Source: Chloroflexota bacterium (GTDB lineage: Bacteria; Chloroflexota; FW602-bin22; JAMCYS01). Taken from it: 7,490 nt of DNA. This document shows positions 4,729-7,490 of the stretch, in pieces (the first letter of the stretch is position 1; each line of letters begins with the position of its first letter). A program made the translations under genes and the position numbers. The stretch spans positions 1-7,490 of the forward strand of contig JAJZQK010000146.1 in NCBI GenBank assembly GCA_021847625.1. The letters are read 5' to 3'. The notes beneath the pieces are model-generated. The model saw only the letters and a program-made list of their open reading frames with translations, did no database searches and had not been told where the DNA came from.

Positions 4729-7341
4729 ATGCATCCAATCCGTAGTTTCGCTGTTACGCCGGCCCTGCCCGAGAACCTCGTCCGGCTCCGCCAGCTGGCG
4801 AACAACCTGCGCTGGAGCTGGGATTACGATACCTTGGAGCTTTTCCGTCGCCTGGACCGCGACCTGTGGGAGGCGACGGGTCACAACCCCGTGCTCCTCC
4901 TGGGCGCGATCAGGCAGGAGAAGATAGAGGAGGCCGCGGCAGACGAGGACTTCATGGCGCATTTCCGGCGTGTTTGCGACGACTTCGACGCCTATATGCA
5001 CCCCGAGCACACCTGGTTCACGCGGACCGAGGAGAGGCCCGATAACCTGTGCATCGGCTACTTCTCGGCCGAGTTCGGCCTCGCCGAGTGCCTGCGCACC
5101 TACTCCGGCGGCCTGGGCATGCTCGCGGGCGATCACCTGAAGTCGGCGAGCGACCTCGGCTTGCCGCTGGTTGGCGTCGGCCTGCTATACGAGGAGGGCT
5201 ACTTCCGCCAGTACCTCAACGCCGACGGCTGGCAGGGCGAGCTTTACCCGGAGAACGACTTCGCCAACCTGCCCATCACCATGGAACGCGACCAGAACGG
5301 AAGCCCGATCACCATTGCCATCGACTATCCGCAGGGCAAGGTCGTCGCCCAGATCTGGCGCGTCCAGGTTGGGCGGATTCCCCTTTACATGCTGGATACG
5401 AATATCCCTGCCAACAAGATGGTCGAGCGCGATATCGCCAAGCGACTCTACGGTGGCGACCGGGAGATGCGCATCAAGCAGGAGATCCTCCTCGGCATCG
5501 GCGGTATCCGCGCCCTCGACGCCGTCGGCTTGCGGCCGACCGTCTGCCATATGAATGAGGGCCACTCGGCGTTCCTGGCCCTGGAGAGGATCCGGATGCT
5601 GATGGTCGGGGAGGGCCTTACCTTCAGCGAGGCCAGGGAGGCCACGAAGGCGGGCAATCTCTTCACCACCCACACGCCGGTGCCGGCGGGCATCGACGTC
5701 TTTGCGCCGGACCTCGTGGACCGCTACTTCTCGGCGTACTATCCGCAGCTCGGCCTCTCCCGCGACGAGTTCCTCGCCCTTGGGCGCCGGAACGCGAGCG
5801 ACTACAACGAGCCCTTCTCCATGGCGATCCTCGCCCTGCACCTGGCGGCCCACGCCAACGGGGTGAGCGAGCTACACCGCGACACCTCCCGGCGCATGTG
5901 GCAGGCCGTCTGGCCGAACGCGCCCCTGCACGAGGTGCCCATCGGCGCCGTCACCAACGGCGTCCACGTCCCGACCTGGATCGCTCAACCGGACGTGAGC
6001 GGGCTGTACGACACCTACCTGGGGCGCGAATGGCGGGACGACCCCTCCGACGATGGGGTCTGGAAGGCCGTGGACCGCATTCCCGACGAGGAGCTCTGGC
6101 GCACGCACGAGCGCAAGCGCGAGCAGCTGGTTTCGTTCGCGCGCAAACAGTTGCAGGAGCAGCTCGAGCGCCGGGGCGCGCCGGAAGCGGAGATCATCGC
6201 CGCGGGCGAGGCGCTCGACCCGGCTGCCCTGACCATCGGCTTCGCCCGCCGCGTGGCCGCCTACAAGCGCGGCACGTTGCTCTTCCGCGACCCGGCCAGG
6301 CTCTGGCGCATCCTGAACTACCGCGAGCGGCCGGTGCAGATCATCCTGGCCGGCAAGGCCCATCCCCAGGACAACATCGCCAAGGAGATCGTGCGGGAGA
6401 TCATGCACTTCTGCCGCCGGGAGGAGTTCCGCTCGCGCATCGTCTTCCTTGAGGACTACGACATGGTCATCGGCCGCCACCTCATCCAGGGCGCCGATAT
6501 CTGGCTCAACACGCCACGGCGGCCGGAGGAGGCGAGCGGCACCAGCGGCATGAAGGCCGCCCTTAACGGCGTGCTGAACATGAGCGTCCTCGACGGCTGG
6601 TGGCCCGAGGCCTATCAACCGGGGCTCGGCTGGCGCATCGGCCGCGGCGAGGATTACGACGACCCCGAGTACCAGGACGAGATAGAGTCAAGGGCGGTCT
6701 ACGACCTGCTGGAGAAGGAGGCGGTGCCCCTCTTCTACGACCGCGGCCAGGACGGCGTGCCCCATGGATGGACCGGCTACATGAAGGCCTCCATCCGCAC
6801 CGTCAGCCCGCGCTTCAACACCAACCGCATGGTACGCCAGTACTTCGGGCGCTACTATCTGTCGTCCGCCGCCAGGGCCGAGCGTCTGGCCGCCGACGAC
6901 CTCCGGCGGGCGAAGGAACTAGCGGCCTGGCGAAAGCGGGTGGAGCGCGCCTGGTCGGGCCTGCGCATCAGCCGAGTCTGGGCCGACCTGGACACCGAGG
7001 TCAAGGTGGGCAGCTCCGTCCCCGTGCACGCCAGCATCTACCTTGGCGAGCTGCAGCCCGAGGACGTCGCCGTACAGATCTATCACGGCGCCTTGGACAC
7101 CCACCAGAACATCGCGGCCGGCAAGGCCATCCCGATGAACTGGACCGGCGAGGACGCCGAGCGGACCTTCATGTTTGTCGGCCAGATCCCCTGCAACACC
7201 ACGGGCCAGTACGGTTTCACCCTGCGGGTGCTGCCGAAGCACGAGGACATGGGCAACCCGCTCGAATCCGGGCTCATAACCTGGGCCGAGCAGGGAATCT
7301 CCCCGGAAGAAGACGTCGCCGTCGCGGCGACACGGTCGTAG
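4729..7341 (+). CDS. glgP: Alpha-glucan (glycogen/maltodextrin) phosphorylase, GT35 family
   Basis: This enzyme uses phosphate to release glucose 1-phosphate from the non-reducing ends of alpha-1,4-glucans, mobilising glycogen or maltodextrin in the cytosol with PLP as cofactor. The 870-residue protein belongs to the short alpha-glucan phosphorylase branch. It has an N-terminal DUF3417-type segment (LPENLVRLRQLANNLRWSW, residues 13-31); YFSAEFGL (111-118) and SGGLGMLAGDHLKSASDLG (126-144), the glycine loop of the active site; MNEGHSAF (275-282); FTTHTPVPAG (312-321) with the active-site His315; ARRVAAYKR (506-514) with Arg508 and Lys513, equivalent to the phosphate-binding Arg569 and Lys574 of muscle phosphorylase; AGKAHPQDN; and EASGTSGMKAALNG with the PLP lysine Lys609. 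The last ~125 residues form a predicted beta-rich domain usual for this branch. All key residues are present. It appears monocistronic, with its own promoter and terminator; no other glycogen genes are in the window. Confidence 0.96.
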   Translation: MHPIRSFAVTPALPENLVRLRQLANNLRWSWDYDTLELFRRLDRDLWEATGHNPVLLLGAIRQEKIEEAAADEDFMAHFRRVCDDFDAYMHPEHTWFTRTEERPDNLCIGYFSAEFGLAECLRTYSGGLGMLAGDHLKSASDLGLPLVGVGLLYEEGYFRQYLNADGWQGELYPENDFANLPITMERDQNGSPITIAIDYPQGKVVAQIWRVQVGRIPLYMLDTNIPANKMVERDIAKRLYGGDREMRIKQEILLGIGGIRALDAVGLRPTVCHMNEGHSAFLALERIRMLMVGEGLTFSEAREATKAGNLFTTHTPVPAGIDVFAPDLVDRYFSAYYPQLGLSRDEFLALGRRNASDYNEPFSMAILALHLAAHANGVSELHRDTSRRMWQAVWPNAPLHEVPIGAVTNGVHVPTWIAQPDVSGLYDTYLGREWRDDPSDDGVWKAVDRIPDEELWRTHERKREQLVSFARKQLQEQLERRGAPEAEIIAAGEALDPAALTIGFARRVAAYKRGTLLFRDPARLWRILNYRERPVQIILAGKAHPQDNIAKEIVREIMHFCRREEFRSRIVFLEDYDMVIGRHLIQGADIWLNTPRRPEEASGTSGMKAALNGVLNMSVLDGWWPEAYQPGLGWRIGRGEDYDDPEYQDEIESRAVYDLLEKEAVPLFYDRGQDGVPHGWTGYMKASIRTVSPRFNTNRMVRQYFGRYYLSSAARAERLAADDLRRAKELAAWRKRVERAWSGLRISRVWADLDTEVKVGSSVPVHASIYLGELQPEDVAVQIYHGALDTHQNIAAGKAIPMNWTGEDAERTFMFVGQIPCNTTGQYGFTLRVLPKHEDMGNPLESGLITWAEQGISPEEDVAVAATRS

Positions 7342-7346
7342 TCCCA

Positions 7347-7362
7347 GCCGCCACTCGGCGGC
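7347..7362. repeat. Small hairpin after glgP
   Basis: GCCGCC (7347-7352) and GGCGGC (7357-7362) pair around the loop ACTC, just 5 nt after the glgP stop and 11 nt before the larger palindrome. The two hairpins would form in tandem in the transcript. Confidence 0.4.
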
Positions 7363-7373
7363 GCGGGCGAGAC

Positions 7374-7405
7374 AACAGCGGCTGGCGATCGCCAGCCGCT
7401 GTTTT
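7374..7405 (+). terminator. Intrinsic terminator of glgP, possibly also a leader hairpin of the next gene
   Basis: Bases 7374-7403 are a perfect 30-nt palindrome (AACAGCGGCTGGCGA and its complement), forming a 13-bp stem with a GATC tetraloop. It runs into TTTT at 7402-7405. It stands 32 nt after the glgP stop. The GGAG ribosome binding site of the next gene begins at 7406, directly after the T-run. Confidence 0.8.
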
Positions 7406-7418
7406 GGAGTGAGAAGAA

Positions 7419-7490
7419 ATGGTGGAGATGACCAAACGCGACCGCGTGCAGGCCGCCCTTCGCGGCGAGCCGGTGGACCGCCCCCCGATC
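7419..7490 (+). CDS. URO-D (uroporphyrinogen decarboxylase) family protein, N-terminal fragment
   Basis: The first 24 codons are visible before the window ends. They read MVEMTKRDRVQAALRGEPVD followed by RPPI. The 'KR.RV.AALRGEPVDR.P' opening is typical of URO-D fold proteins outside true HemE, a group that includes MtaA/CmuA-type cobalamin-dependent methyltransferases and many uncharacterised members. HemE itself usually has a 'RACRGE.VDRTPVW' opening, so heme synthesis is less likely. The start at 7419 has GGAG at 7406-7409 (9-nt spacer). An in-frame ATG at 7428 is possible, but its GGAG (7424-7427) touches the start codon. No metal- or substrate-binding residues are in view, so the function stays open. 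Confidence 0.75.
   Translation, partial: MVEMTKRDRVQAALRGEPVDRPPI

Noticed and set aside
4679..4927. 82-residue frame overlapping the start of glgP, with GAGGGG just before its ATG
   Set aside because: The spacer is only 2 nt, the frame is an out-of-phase shadow of the real gene, and it resembles no family.

Overview
The window is a GC-rich stretch of bacterial chromosome, tightly coding in places and separated by two unusually long gaps. All recognisable genes are on the + strand. Gene content and style (a DXP-independent vitamin B6 operon pdxST, an actinobacterial/Chloroflexota-type alpha-glucan phosphorylase, a URO-D family gene of the non-HemE kind, GC-rich hairpins with little or no T-tract) suggest a Chloroflexota-like or other high-GC Gram-positive-like lineage. 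This is inference: no rRNA or other marker gene is present.

Layout. Positions 1-213 hold the C-terminal end of a PLP-dependent aminotransferase (LysN- or MocR/PdxR-like). It is followed by pdxS (268-1149) and pdxT (1152-1799), the two subunits of pyridoxal 5'-phosphate synthase, packed as an operon. Positions 1800-2540 carry no large gene. They hold a 16-bp stem-loop, a possible 23-residue membrane peptide with a good ribosome binding site, a 115-bp MITE-like element with 16-bp terminal inverted repeats and a 5-bp target-site duplication (CACTT), and a second long hairpin. Positions 2541-3992 encode a cobalamin-binding radical SAM enzyme resembling the hopanoid C-3 methylase HpnR. It is closed 4 nt after its stop by a perfect 17-bp hairpin. 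Positions 4037-4728 form a second gene-poor gap with tandem TGTATAACA boxes overlapping a promoter-like sequence, an imperfect inverted repeat, and a candidate promoter for the next gene. Positions 4729-7341 encode an 870-residue alpha-glucan phosphorylase (GT35), followed by a 30-nt perfect palindrome with TTTT that acts as a terminator or attenuator. Fourteen bases after the palindrome's last base (7405 if the T-run is counted, leaving 13) starts a URO-D family gene that runs off the window at 7490.

How the genes fit together. The aminotransferase fragment and pdxST make a plausible B6 locus: PdxT makes ammonia from glutamine and PdxS uses it to build PLP, the cofactor of both the aminotransferase and the glucan phosphorylase. 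The radical SAM gene and glgP look like independent units. I found no convincing new defence or mobile-gene system. The most distinctive element is the small non-autonomous transposon at 2177-2301.
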